A stretch of 64,000 nt of DNA, from positions 4,438,001 through 4,502,000 of the forward strand of contig NZ_CP076538.1 of NCBI RefSeq assembly GCF_018885265.1, given 5' to 3'. The DNA is from Amycolatopsis aidingensis. GTDB taxonomy: Bacteria; Actinomycetota; Actinomycetes; Mycobacteriales; Pseudonocardiaceae. The position numbers and the translations under genes are program-made. The notes beneath the pieces are model-generated. The model saw only the letters and a program-made list of their open reading frames with translations, was not told where the DNA came from and searched no databases. Each line of letters starts with the position of its first letter. Positions within the stretch are counted from its first letter, which is position 1. Of the stretch, positions 25,329 to 33,493 are shown piece after piece.

Positions 25329-26504
25329 GTGAGCACCACCTTCGACCGGATCAGGCGGTTCCTGACCGAGCACGCACTGCCGAGCCCATGTCTCGTCGTC
25401 GACCTCGACGCGGTGGCGGACCGCTACCGCGAGCTGGCGGCGGCGTTCGGGGACGCGCGCATCTGCTACGCGGTGAAGGCAAACCCGGCCCCGCCGGTGG
25501 TCTCCACCCTGGTGTCGGTCGGCGCGAGCTTCGACGTCGCCAGCCCGGGAGAGATCGAGCTGTGCCTCACCCAGGGCGCGGACCCGGCCGCACTGTCCTA
25601 CGGCAACCCGATCAAGAAGCCGTCGGCGATCGCGTACGCGCACCGCGCCGGGGTGCGCGAGTTCACCTGCGACGCCGAGGGTGACCTCGACAACATCGCC
25701 AGGCACGCACCGGGGGCGCAGGTGCAGGTGCGGCTGCTGCCGGAGACCCCGGACTCGGTGACCCCGTTCGGCCGAAAGTTTGGCTGTGTTCCGCAGCGAG
25801 CAACCGAATTGTTGCTACGCGCGGTCGAACTCGGGCTGGAGCCGACGGGGGTGAGTTTCCATGTCGGTTCGCAACAACTGGACCCCGCGGCGTGGGACCT
25901 GGCCGCGGCCGCGGCGGCGAAGGTGTTCACCGCCTGTGCCGAGCAGGGAACGACGCTGCGCAGGCTGAACATCGGCGGCGGCTTCGGGGTGTCCTACGAC
26001 CGGGAGGCACCGTCGCTGGCGGAATACGCGGGCACGGTCAGCGCGTCACTACGAGCGCACTTCGGGCATCCGCTGCCCGAGCTGGTGCTGGAGCCGGGCC
26101 GGGCCATGGTGGCCGAGGCCGGGTTGATCAGGGCCGAGGTCGTGCTGGTCGCCCGCAAGTCCGCCACCGACCCGGTGCGCTGGGTCTACCTCGACATCGG
26201 CAGGTACAACGGTCTTGCCGAGACGGAAAACGAGGCGATCGCCTACCGCATCGAGCCGGTCGGCGGGGCCGGCATCGCGGCGGAGGAAGGGCCGGTGATC
26301 CTCGCCGGGCCGACCTGCGATGGTGATGACGTGCTGTACCAGCACACCTCATACCGGTTGCCGCTCTCGCTGCGCGCGGGCGATCAGCTGGACATCCTCG
26401 CCGCCGGCGCGTACACCGCAAGCTACTCGTCGGTGGCGTTCAATGGGATCGAACCATTACCTACGTACTGCATTACTGGAGGGAGATTGATCAGTGCGCA
26501 CTGA
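25329..26504 (+). CDS. speC: PLP fold-III decarboxylase, probable ornithine (or lysine) decarboxylase
   Basis: A 391-residue alanine-racemase-fold decarboxylase. Lys50 in YAVKANP is the PLP lysine. SFHVGSQ, NIGGGFGV and LEPGRAMV are the PLP-phosphate motifs. GPTCDGDDVLYQ near residue 327 carries the active-site Cys/Asp of eukaryotic-type ornithine decarboxylases rather than the pattern of DAP decarboxylases. It produces putrescine (or cadaverine) for the following speD and speE. GTG start. Its 3' end overlaps speD by 11 bp. Whether ornithine, lysine or both is used cannot be settled from sequence. Confidence 0.82.
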   Translation: MSTTFDRIRRFLTEHALPSPCLVVDLDAVADRYRELAAAFGDARICYAVKANPAPPVVSTLVSVGASFDVASPGEIELCLTQGADPAALSYGNPIKKPSAIAYAHRAGVREFTCDAEGDLDNIARHAPGAQVQVRLLPETPDSVTPFGRKFGCVPQRATELLLRAVELGLEPTGVSFHVGSQQLDPAAWDLAAAAAAKVFTACAEQGTTLRRLNIGGGFGVSYDREAPSLAEYAGTVSASLRAHFGHPLPELVLEPGRAMVAEAGLIRAEVVLVARKSATDPVRWVYLDIGRYNGLAETENEAIAYRIEPVGGAGIAAEEGPVILAGPTCDGDDVLYQHTSYRLPLSLRAGDQLDILAAGAYTASYSSVAFNGIEPLPTYCITGGRLISAH

Positions 26505-26889
26505 GTACCTGCGGCCACCGATCGGAGCGTTCGCCGGTCGGCACGTCCTTGCCGAGCTGGAGGGAATCCCGGCCGCGGCGCTCGATGATGTCGCCACGCT
26601 GCGCGACACCCTGGCCACGACGTTGAGTGAGGCCGGTGCGACGGTCTGCGATGTGATCTCGCACCAGTTCCAGCCACAGGGCGTGACGGTGCTCGCCATG
26701 CTGGCGGAGTCGCATGCCTCACTGCACACCTACCCGGAGATCGGTGCCGTGTTCGTCGACGTATTCACCTGCGGCGAACGCGCCGATCCCGAACGGGCGG
26801 CGGAGCTGCTGGCCAGCAAGCTCGGCGCCGCCTCGGTACGCATGTCCACCGTCGACCGCGGGCACCAGCCCGCAGCCCAGGGGAGCTAG
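26494..26889 (+). CDS. speD: S-adenosylmethionine decarboxylase proenzyme SpeD
   Basis: A 131-residue pyruvoyl enzyme of the small bacterial class. The motif ESHASLHTYPE lies at residues 72-82; self-cleavage between Glu72 and Ser73 would create the pyruvoyl group. Cys93 in FTCGE lies 20 residues after Ser73, the spacing of the Thermotoga enzyme. It makes decarboxylated AdoMet, the aminopropyl donor for SpeE. GTG start with GGAGGGAGA at 26478-26486, inside the end of speC. Confidence 0.9.
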   Translation: MRTEYLRPPIGAFAGRHVLAELEGIPAAALDDVATLRDTLATTLSEAGATVCDVISHQFQPQGVTVLAMLAESHASLHTYPEIGAVFVDVFTCGERADPERAAELLASKLGAASVRMSTVDRGHQPAAQGS

Positions 26890-26890
26890 A

Positions 26891-27793
26891 TTGACCGTTA
26901 CACCACACCAGATCGTCGAGCCGCTCGGCCCGGGGCTGTCCCGGGTGTGGGACCTTCCCGAGGTCCTGCTCGATACCCGCACCGAGTACCAGCACGTGGT
27001 GATCGCCAGGACGGCGCAGGGGGTCACGCTGTTCTGCGACAACGACCGGCAGAGCACCGAGGAGAGCCAGCTCGTCTATCACGAGGCACTGTTCGTGCCC
27101 GCCGCGCTGCTGGCCGACCAGGTCCGCCGGGTGCTCGTGATCGGCTCCAGCGAGGGTGTGCTCAGCCAACAGGCGGTGGCCTTCGGGGCCGACCGCGTGG
27201 ACCATGTCGACATCGACCGCGAGGCGGTCCGGGCCTGCGCCGAGTACCTTCCCTATGGCTACTCGCCTGCCGAACTCGACGCGGCCGAGCGCGCGGAGGG
27301 CCCGGTCCGGATGCACTACCGCGACGGCTGGGAATTCCTCGCCGAGGCGGCTGCGGGCACGCAACGCTACGACGTCGTGGTGATCGACCTGCCGGACGAG
27401 AACGCCGACCCCGAGGCGCAACACAACCGGCTCTACGCGAAGGACTTCCTGCGGCGCTGCACCGAGGTGCTCGCTCCCGGTGGCGTGCTGGCCGCCCAGG
27501 CGGGCTGCCCGACGTTGTGGCGCAACGAGACGCTTATCGCGGCCACCCGGCGGTTCTCGGACATCTTCGGCACCGTGGTCTACTTCGGATCCGACGAGCA
27601 CGAGTGGGCGTTCCTCAGTGGACGTGCCGACCAGATCACCGACCCGGTGGCGGGGATGATCAGCAAGCTACCCGAAGCCGGTTACCGACCATCCTCTGTG
27701 GACGCCGAGGCGCTACGTGGCTGCACGGTGCTGCCCTACAGCGTCCGGGCCGCCCTGGCTAGACCTTCTGGCCGGACTGAACGCGACGAGTGA
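26891..27793 (+). CDS. speE: Spermidine synthase-like aminopropyltransferase SpeE
   Basis: A 300-residue Rossmann-fold aminopropyltransferase. It shares the QHVVIAR, YHEALFVPA and HVDIDREAV segments of spermidine synthases. Two motifs differ from the common form: the nucleotide loop reads IGSSEGV in place of GGGDG, and the active-site loop reads DLPDENADP followed by LYAKDF. The DLPD pattern is seen in a divergent spermidine synthase clade that includes membrane-bound forms; no membrane segments are present here. A TTG start at 26891 is chosen because a GGGGAG site is 6-7 nt upstream and no nearer ATG or GTG fits. The 3' end overlaps the convergent DUF3817 gene by 35 bp. Product could be spermidine or another aminopropylated amine. 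Confidence 0.83.
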   Translation: MTVTPHQIVEPLGPGLSRVWDLPEVLLDTRTEYQHVVIARTAQGVTLFCDNDRQSTEESQLVYHEALFVPAALLADQVRRVLVIGSSEGVLSQQAVAFGADRVDHVDIDREAVRACAEYLPYGYSPAELDAAERAEGPVRMHYRDGWEFLAEAAAGTQRYDVVVIDLPDENADPEAQHNRLYAKDFLRRCTEVLAPGGVLAAQAGCPTLWRNETLIAATRRFSDIFGTVVYFGSDEHEWAFLSGRADQITDPVAGMISKLPEAGYRPSSVDAEALRGCTVLPYSVRAALARPSGRTERDE

Positions 27794-28100
27794 CGGCGCG
27801 CTCGGCCACGAAGGACACCAGCGGAACGCATCCGGCGAGCAGCACCAGTACCGCGCCCTTCACCGACCAGCGTGCCTTGATCGCCAGGTCCACGGTGAGC
27901 ACCAGGTAGATCATGTACAGCACACCGTGGATCGGTGAGTACACGGCCGAGGGTTCCGGATTGTCGAAGCCGTACCGCAGCACCATGACGAAGACCAGGC
28001 CGAGCAGGCCGACACCGGTCACGTATGCGGCAATCCGGAACCTGGCCAGTGCACCGCGCCAGTGCGCGGTCGGAGCGGAGTCTTGGGTCTGCGCGGTCAT
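27759..28100 (-). CDS. DUF3817 integral membrane protein
   Basis: A 113-residue protein with three transmembrane segments (~23-42, ~55-75, ~82-100) and the DUF3817 signature ...SPIHGVLYMIYLV. It is the equivalent of mycobacterial Rv1342c, whose function is unknown. It follows an LprD-like gene by 24 nt, the same pairing as Rv1343c-Rv1342c. Confidence 0.82.
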   Translation of the reverse strand: MTAQTQDSAPTAHWRGALARFRIAAYVTGVGLLGLVFVMVLRYGFDNPEPSAVYSPIHGVLYMIYLVLTVDLAIKARWSVKGAVLVLLAGCVPLVSFVAERAVTRRVQSGQKV

Positions 28101-28124
28101 GCTGTTGCCGGGCCTCTCTACTTC

Positions 28125-28520
28125 TCAGCGGGAGTTCTCCTGGTCGCGAGCATGCAGCTCGGCCAGGTAACGGTTGTAGGCGGCGAGTTCGTCATCCTCC
28201 TCGGCCTCGGCCCGCGCGCTCGGCGCCGCGGTGACCGGGGGGCGCGGGGCCCGCGGTTGCGGGTGCCGCGCGGGAGCCTCGGATGCCTCCGCTTCCTGCT
28301 GCGGGGGGCGCTTGGCGAGCTTGCGCAGCCGCCAGAAGACGAAGGCGGGGAACAGGCCGAACAGGGGCCACTGCAGCACGTAGCCAAGGTTCTGGAAGCT
28401 GCCGCTCGCCGAGGCGAAGCGTTCCCACTGCCACCAGGCGAGGCCGCTGCACACCACCATGCTCAACACGCACACGCCGACCATCAGGAGTCGGCGGGTC
28501 AACGTCGAGCTTGCGGCCAC
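28125..28520 (-). CDS. LprD-like membrane-anchored protein
   Basis: A 131-residue protein with two hydrophobic segments (~10-30 and ~44-62) separated by WWQWERFASASGSFQNLGYVLQWP, and a charged Pro/Ala/Glu C-terminal tail. The WWQWxRF...GTFQNLGY-like core is that of mycobacterial LprD (Rv1343c). Cys20 sits late in the first hydrophobic stretch, but the lipobox is poor, so lipidation is uncertain. GTG start at 28520. Function unknown; it pairs with the DUF3817 gene. Confidence 0.72.
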   Translation of the reverse strand: MAASSTLTRRLLMVGVCVLSMVVCSGLAWWQWERFASASGSFQNLGYVLQWPLFGLFPAFVFWRLRKLAKRPPQQEAEASEAPARHPQPRAPRPPVTAAPSARAEAEEDDELAAYNRYLAELHARDQENSR

Positions 28521-28579
28521 ACCTCGACGCTAGCACCCGCACGGAGACGGCGGGCGTGGTGGCCGCCCGTACCGGGAGG

Positions 28580-29488
28580 TCAGCGGCCCCTGGCCGCCTT
28601 GGCGTAGCGGTCGGCGAGCCCGAAGACCTTCTGCGCGTACTCCACCGAGTGGTTGTACGACATGACCCCGGCCCACCAGCCCTGCGCGGTGGCCATATCC
28701 CTGCCGTCCGCGCACAGGTAGTGGGCCGCGGCCAGTGCGGCGTCGTCGATCTGCTGCGGATCGCCGCGCCCGTCGCCGTTGCCGTCCGCGGAGTACCGGG
28801 CCCAGGTGCTCGGGATGAACTGCATCGGGCCCACCGCCCGGTCGTGCCGGGCGTCGCCGTCGAAGCGGCCGCCGTCGGTGTCCGCGATGGCCTTCACCCC
28901 GGGCGAGCCGTCCAGCGGCACCCCGATGATCGGCTTGGACGGCCTGCCGTCCGCGCCCAGCACGGCGCCGCCGTAGCGGCCGTGGTTGGACTCGATCCGG
29001 CCGATGCCGGCCAGCGTGGCCCAGGACACCCGGCAGGCGGGCTGGGCGGAGCGCAGCGCGAGTTCGGCGTGCCCGTATGCCATCAGCGCCCGTGCCGGGA
29101 CCCCGACGGCGGGTTCGGTGCGCGCGGCCCAGTCGGCGATCGACTGCGGGCCGGAGCGCCGCGGCGCGGGCGGATCCTGCCGCTCGGACGCCCCTGCCGG
29201 GGCCTTGCCGCCGGCCAGCATCGTGTTCACCGGGGCTACGCTGCCAGGTTCCACCTCGGCGGCGGCCACCTCGAGCGCCGGGATCTCCATCGTGGTCGGC
29301 CCGGCCTCCGGCGTCACCGCCGCGGTCACCGCCCACACGCCACCAGCCCCCGTGGCCAGCACGACCGCCACGATGAGCAGCCTGCCAAGGATCCCGGCGC
29401 CCCGGCGTCGTGCCGAGATCCCGTCTCCCGCCTCCGGGGCCGCGGAGTCACCGTCCTCGGTGCCCGCCTCGGCCGACGTGCCGCGCAC
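28580..29488 (-). CDS. Membrane-anchored lytic transglycosylase-like protein
   Basis: A 302-residue protein. A short cytoplasmic N-terminus and one transmembrane helix (~35-58) precede a Pro/Ala linker and a C-terminal SLT-type domain. IGRIESNHGRYG (~residue 165) carries the catalytic-type Glu, and GPMQFIPSTW (~residue 225) and MSYNHSVEYAQKV follow as in membrane-bound lytic murein transglycosylases. It probably cleaves peptidoglycan glycan strands outside the membrane. It stands alone, with 132 bp to the next gene upstream. Confidence 0.82.
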   Translation of the reverse strand: MRGTSAEAGTEDGDSAAPEAGDGISARRRGAGILGRLLIVAVVLATGAGGVWAVTAAVTPEAGPTTMEIPALEVAAAEVEPGSVAPVNTMLAGGKAPAGASERQDPPAPRRSGPQSIADWAARTEPAVGVPARALMAYGHAELALRSAQPACRVSWATLAGIGRIESNHGRYGGAVLGADGRPSKPIIGVPLDGSPGVKAIADTDGGRFDGDARHDRAVGPMQFIPSTWARYSADGNGDGRGDPQQIDDAALAAAHYLCADGRDMATAQGWWAGVMSYNHSVEYAQKVFGLADRYAKAARGR

Positions 29489-29620
29489 GAACCACTGCCT
29501 CTCGCTCGCCAGGATGATGCAAACCTATGCGATCAACGACGCTACGCAGGCTAGCGTTACGCCGTCGCGAGACGGTGGCGCGGCGCGCCGCCCGTTCGGC
29601 TGGTGCTCCCGGCGCGGGCG

Positions 29621-30106
29621 TCAGCTGGCGTCGCGGCGCTGCCGGGCCAGCCTTGCCACGCACCACGCGGGCGCGCTGCCCCGGCGCAGGTGCTCCAGCA
29701 CGGTCAGCGGGCCGAGCCGCTTGCTCAGGTCCGCTGGCGTCAGCCCGGCCGCCCGGTAGTCGAGCGCCCGCTGGTCCAGCGGGCTGATCCCGGCGTCCCA
29801 CCACCGCTCGGCCTCGGCGACGTCGCCGATCATCTGCCACCAGCCCGCGGCGGCGTTCAGCAGCTCGGCAGGCACCTCGGGCAGCCTGCTGCGCATGGCC
29901 GCGAGGTAACCGGGGTCGGCGGAGTCGACGTTCGCCCAGGAGTCGGCCCCGGTGCGGCTGCGCTGTCCGGGAATTCCCGGCGCCGGTTGCGGCGCGTCGG
30001 CCAGCCATGCCGACGCGATCCGGTCGACCTCCTTCTGCTCCGCGCTCTGCTCGCGCTCGGCGGCCCACTGCCGGATCAACGCATCAACTCCGGGATCTCC
30101 GGTCAT
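29621..30106 (-). CDS. Conserved-looking hypothetical cytoplasmic protein
   Basis: A 161-residue, Trp- and Ala-rich soluble protein with no signal peptide or recognised motif. The pattern AERWWDAGISPLDQRALDYRAAGLTPADLSKR, given in parts, suggests a helical C-terminal domain. The ATG at 30106 has an excellent GGAGG site 6 nt upstream, which supports real translation. Function not recognised. Confidence 0.65.
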   Translation of the reverse strand: MTGDPGVDALIRQWAAEREQSAEQKEVDRIASAWLADAPQPAPGIPGQRSRTGADSWANVDSADPGYLAAMRSRLPEVPAELLNAAAGWWQMIGDVAEAERWWDAGISPLDQRALDYRAAGLTPADLSKRLGPLTVLEHLRRGSAPAWCVARLARQRRDAS

Positions 30107-30481
30107 CCCCTGCCTCCTTCACAACGCACTGCCGTAGCCGCAGCACGGGTCGAACACTGGGTCGTAGCGAACACTGCTGATATCGGTTCTGGTTCCTTAC
30201 CGGCTCCGGTCTCCGCCGGGCACGGGGTATTTGTCGCTGGATGCTGCGGCAATCGGCCGCTCACGCAATGTGAGCACCGTAGGACCGGACCCCGGTATTC
30301 CGCCAGACCCCGAGTGCGATGAATTCGTCGACCAGCGTCTCCATCCCCGCATTCCACCCGGATGGTCGAATCTTGTGCCCGGATCGTGGACTCGTTGACA
30401 GTGCGTAGTCATACCGCCCGTGCGCAGCATGTTAACCGGCACGGTTACCGTGCCGGTCGCGTCCGGGAAGTCAGTCGAAAC
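30107..30481. other. 375-bp intergenic region
   Basis: It lies between a hypothetical gene start (30106) and the end of a small membrane protein gene (30482). No gene is supported. It holds the promoter of the hypothetical gene and a long palindrome at 30435-30457. Confidence 0.6.
30435..30457. terminator. 23-nt near-perfect palindrome downstream of the small membrane protein gene
   Basis: ACCGGCACGGT (30435-30445) and ACCGTGCCGGT (30447-30457) are perfect inverted arms around one base. It lies 25 nt past the stop of the gene at 30482 (minus strand) and is followed on that strand by TTAAC. A terminator fits position; an operator is also possible because a 1-nt centre is typical of protein-binding sites. 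Confidence 0.5.
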
Positions 30482-30649
30482 TCAGGAAAACACGTTCTCC
30501 ACGAACGTCACAATGGCCTCGGCGCCGTCCCGCAACCAGCCGAGCGCGGTCCGCACCGCCTCCGCGGACTGATTCGGTTGAGAAATCAGGAGAAACAATA
30601 CGAGTGCGACAGCACCGACGATCAGGATCTTCTTAATTCCCGGCGACAT
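30482..30649 (-). CDS. 55-residue single-pass membrane protein
   Basis: A short gene with ATG at 30647-30649 and TGA at 30482-30484. It encodes MSPGIKKILIVG, a hydrophobic helix to about residue 23, then SQPNQSAEAV and an amphipathic helix with LGWLRDGAEAIVTFVENVF. A GGAG site precedes the ATG by about 3 nt. The N-terminal charged-hydrophobic layout and regular amphipathic tail argue for a real protein. Small proteins of this form appear common in Pseudonocardiaceae, but I cannot verify that here. Function unknown. Confidence 0.65.
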   Translation of the reverse strand: MSPGIKKILIVGAVALVLFLLISQPNQSAEAVRTALGWLRDGAEAIVTFVENVFS

Positions 30650-31052
30650 GGCTCCATCCGATCAAGTCGTCGGTCCCCGCGTCGGTCACGGAGCCCGGTT
30701 ACCCTCCCAGCCAACATGGCCATCATCCCGCAGCGAGCGGACACATGGATGCCTATCACACGGACGGGCAACTTTGTGCCAACTATGCTGACTCACCGTA
30801 TCCGACGAGCCGTTCCCCACTCTAGGAGAACCGCGCCCGAACCTACCACCGGACACGCCCAGGCCCATCCCCTCAGCGGGGCACCCGGATCGGTCCAGCC
30901 GTCCACGAACGGCCAACGCGTGCGCGCAGGGAGCCAACGCGTGCGCGTGGGCGGCAAACACGCCGCGCCGGTGTGTTTGCCGCCCACATGCACGCGTTGG
31001 CCATTCACATGCACGCGTTGGCCGTCCATGAACACGCGTTGGCTGTTCGCGG
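30650..31052. other. 403-bp region with a long inverted-repeat element and no gene
   Basis: The left part (30650-30900) shows nothing recognisable beyond the small gene promoter. The right part (30911-31044) is an inverted-repeat element rich in CCAACGCGT motifs, directly after the racemase gene stop. Confidence 0.6.
30911..31023. repeat. 51-bp imperfect inverted repeat built from CCAACGCGTG units
   Basis: Left arm 30911-30961 and right arm 30973-31023 match at 41 of 51 positions as inverted copies around an 11-nt spacer. The inner 15 bp (GTGGGCGGCAAACAC / GTGTTTGCCGCCCAC) are perfect. Each arm contains two CCAACGCGT-type units (right arm as ACGCGTTGG), and a fifth unit follows at about 31033-31042. 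It could fold into a long cruciform or RNA hairpin acting as a terminator of the racemase operon, or be a non-coding mobile element. Confidence 0.75.
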
Positions 31053-32195
31053 TCAGTTGATCACGCCTTCGGCGCGCAGGCTCGCCAGTTCCTCCTCGGC
31101 CAGGCCGAGTTCGGTGAGCACCTCGGTGGTGTCCGCGCCCTTTTCGTGCGGCGGCTGCGGGGTGGCGGGCGGGGTGCGGTCGAACTTCGGGCCCGGTGCG
31201 GGCTGGACCACGCCGCCGACCTCGACAAAGGTGCCGCGCTCGGCGTTGTGCGGATGCTCGGCGGCCTCCCAGGGCGACAGCACCGGCGTCAGGCAGGCAT
31301 CGGTGCCCTCCGCCCTGGCGACCAGCTCGTCCCTGGTGTACTTGCCGATCGCCTCGGCGACGATCTCGCGCAGCCGCGGCCACTCGTTCTGGTCCAGGTG
31401 GAAGGGCAGGTTCTCGGCGTCCAGGCCGAGCACGGACACCAGGGCAGCCCAGAAGCGCATCTCGATCGCGCCGACCGCGACATACTTGCCGTCGGCGGTC
31501 TCGTAGGTGTCGTAGAACGGGGCGCCGCCGTCCAGCATGTTCTGCCCCCGCTCCCCCGGCCAGACGCCGGAGGCGCGCAGCCCGTGCAGATGCGTGGTCA
31601 GCAGCGCAGCCCCGTCCACCATCGAGGCGTCGACCACCTGGCCCTGGCCGGACGAGGTGCGCTCGTACAGCGCCGCCAGCACGCCCATCGCCAGGAACAG
31701 CCCGCCGCCGCCGAAGTCGCCGACCAGGTTCAGCGGCGGCACCGGTCGCTCGCCGGCGCGCCCGATGGGTTCCAGCGCCCCGGCGAGGCCAATGTAGTTG
31801 ATGTCGTGCCCCGCGCTCGGCGCCAGCGGGCCATCCTGCCCCCAGCCGGTCATCCGGCCGTACACCAGCCGCGGGTTACGCGCATGGGCGTCAGCCGGAC
31901 CGAGGCCCATTCGCTCGGCCACCCCCGGCCGGAAGCCCTCGACCAGCACATCCGCCTTCTCCACCAGGCGCAGCACCAGCTCGACCCCCTCGGCCGACTT
32001 GGTGTTCACCCCGATGGTGCGGCGCCCGCGCATCAGCGGGTCATACGGGAAGCCCAGCACGTCCTCGCCGGGAGCCGCCCGGTCCACCCGGATCACCTCG
32101 GCGCCGAGGTCGGCGAGGATGGTGCAGGCGAACGGCGCCGGTGCCAGCCCGGCGAGCTCGATCACCTTCAGCCCGCGCAGCGGACCAGCATTCAT
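31053..32195 (-). CDS. mcr: Alpha-methylacyl-CoA racemase (CaiB/BaiF family)
   Basis: A 380-residue family III CoA-transferase-fold enzyme. GHDINYIGL holds His130, LVGDFGGGG holds Asp160 and VGAIE holds Glu245. With a 4-residue offset these match the catalytic His126, Asp156 and Glu241 of M. tuberculosis MCR. It epimerises the 2-methyl centre of branched acyl-CoAs such as pristanoyl-CoA or C27 steroid acyl-CoA, which is needed before stereospecific beta-oxidation. It lies 26 nt after an acyl-CoA dehydrogenase gene in the same orientation. An inverted repeat follows. Confidence 0.9.
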   Translation of the reverse strand: MNAGPLRGLKVIELAGLAPAPFACTILADLGAEVIRVDRAAPGEDVLGFPYDPLMRGRRTIGVNTKSAEGVELVLRLVEKADVLVEGFRPGVAERMGLGPADAHARNPRLVYGRMTGWGQDGPLAPSAGHDINYIGLAGALEPIGRAGERPVPPLNLVGDFGGGGLFLAMGVLAALYERTSSGQGQVVDASMVDGAALLTTHLHGLRASGVWPGERGQNMLDGGAPFYDTYETADGKYVAVGAIEMRFWAALVSVLGLDAENLPFHLDQNEWPRLREIVAEAIGKYTRDELVARAEGTDACLTPVLSPWEAAEHPHNAERGTFVEVGGVVQPAPGPKFDRTPPATPQPPHEKGADTTEVLTELGLAEEELASLRAEGVIN

Positions 32196-32221
32196 GCGGT
32201 TCTTCCTTTCCTCGGCCCAGC

Positions 32222-33379
32222 TCAGAGCGTGCGGGAGATGATTTCCTTCATGATCTCGCTGGTACCGCCGAAGATCCGGGAGATCCGGATGTCCGCCCAG
32301 GCCCGCGCGATCGGGTACTCGGTCATGTAGCCGTAGCCGCCGAACAGCTGCAGGCAGTCGTCAACCACCTTGTTCACCCGCTCGGTGGTCCACAGCTTCG
32401 CCATCGCGGCGCCCTGCACGTCCAGCTCGCCGCGCAGGTGGCGCTCGACGCACTGGTCGAGGAAGGCCCGTGCGACGGCGGCCTCGGTCGCCGCCTCGGC
32501 GAGGGTGAACTTGGTGTTCTGGAAGTTGAACACCGGCCTGCCGAAGGCGGTGCGTTCCTTGGTGTAGTCGATGGTCTGATTGATCGCGGCCTCCATCCCG
32601 GCCACCGCCGTCACCGCGATCAGCAGGCGCTCCTGGGGCAGTTGCTGCATCAGCTGGATGAAGCCCTGCCCCTCCGCGTCGCCGAGCAGGTTGGCGGCGG
32701 GAACACGCACGTCGTCGAAGAACAGCTCCGCGGTGTCCTGGCCCTTGAGTCCCACCTTGTCCAGCACCCGGCCACGCCGGAAGCCCTCGGTCGCCGTCTC
32801 CACCACCAGCAGCGAGACACCCTGCGCGCCCGCCTCCGGGTCCGGATCGGTCTTCACCGCGACCACCACCAGGTCGGCATGCGCGCCGTTGGTGATGAAG
32901 GTCTTCGCCCCGTTGATCACGTACTCGTCCCCGTCCCGGACCGCGCGGGTCTTGATGCCCTGCAGGTCGGAGCCGGTGCCCGGTTCGGTCATCGCGATCG
33001 CGCCGACGAACTCGCCGCTGGCCAGCTTGGGCAGCCACTCCCGCTTCTTCTCCTCGCCGGCATAGGCGAGCAGGTAATGCGCCACGATCCCGTTGTGCAC
33101 CGAGACGCCCCAGGCCCCATCGCCCGCGCGGGCCTGCTCCTCGTACAGCACGGTCTCGTGCGCGAAGGTCCCGCCGCCCCCGCCGTACTCCTCCGGGATG
33201 GACAGCGCGAGCAGGCCGACCTCGCCAGCCTTGGTCCACAGTTCGCGGTCCACCATCTTGGCCTCGATCCAGCGCTCCTGGTTCGGGGTCAGCTCCTTCT
33301 GGCAGAAGGTACGGGCGAGATCGCGAAAGTCCTCCAGGTCGTCGGTGCTCCACGAGCTCCGCTGGATCTGCAGTGCCAC
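32222..33379 (-). CDS. Acyl-CoA dehydrogenase, long-chain/isovaleryl-type active site
   Basis: A 385-residue ACAD. It has AMTEPGTGSDLQGIKT and FITNGAHADL for FAD, and the C-terminal RIFGGTSEIMKEII. The usual MCAD Glu position (YEGT) is Gly, but LPQERLLIA carries the Glu used as base by LCAD and IVD-type enzymes. Substrate is probably a long or branched acyl-CoA; the downstream racemase gene makes 2-methyl-branched acyl-CoA attractive. GTG at 33379 has a perfect AGGAGG 7 nt upstream. It is divergent from a TetR gene with 114 bp between. Confidence 0.87.
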   Translation of the reverse strand: MALQIQRSSWSTDDLEDFRDLARTFCQKELTPNQERWIEAKMVDRELWTKAGEVGLLALSIPEEYGGGGGTFAHETVLYEEQARAGDGAWGVSVHNGIVAHYLLAYAGEEKKREWLPKLASGEFVGAIAMTEPGTGSDLQGIKTRAVRDGDEYVINGAKTFITNGAHADLVVVAVKTDPDPEAGAQGVSLLVVETATEGFRRGRVLDKVGLKGQDTAELFFDDVRVPAANLLGDAEGQGFIQLMQQLPQERLLIAVTAVAGMEAAINQTIDYTKERTAFGRPVFNFQNTKFTLAEAATEAAVARAFLDQCVERHLRGELDVQGAAMAKLWTTERVNKVVDDCLQLFGGYGYMTEYPIARAWADIRISRIFGGTSEIMKEIISRTL

Positions 33380-33493
33380 GGCGGGCCTCCTGAACGTGCG
33401 CGGGCTGGAAAACATTCCATGCAGGATGTAAGTTCTGCCGAGAATGTACATGCCGACCAGACTGAAGGTAAAGGCCGACACCGGGAGGAACCC

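Noticed and set aside
30911..31044. Repeated CCAACGCGT units considered as a CRISPR array
   Set aside because: Units are only about 9-10 bp, half are inverted, and there are no regular unique spacers or cas genes.
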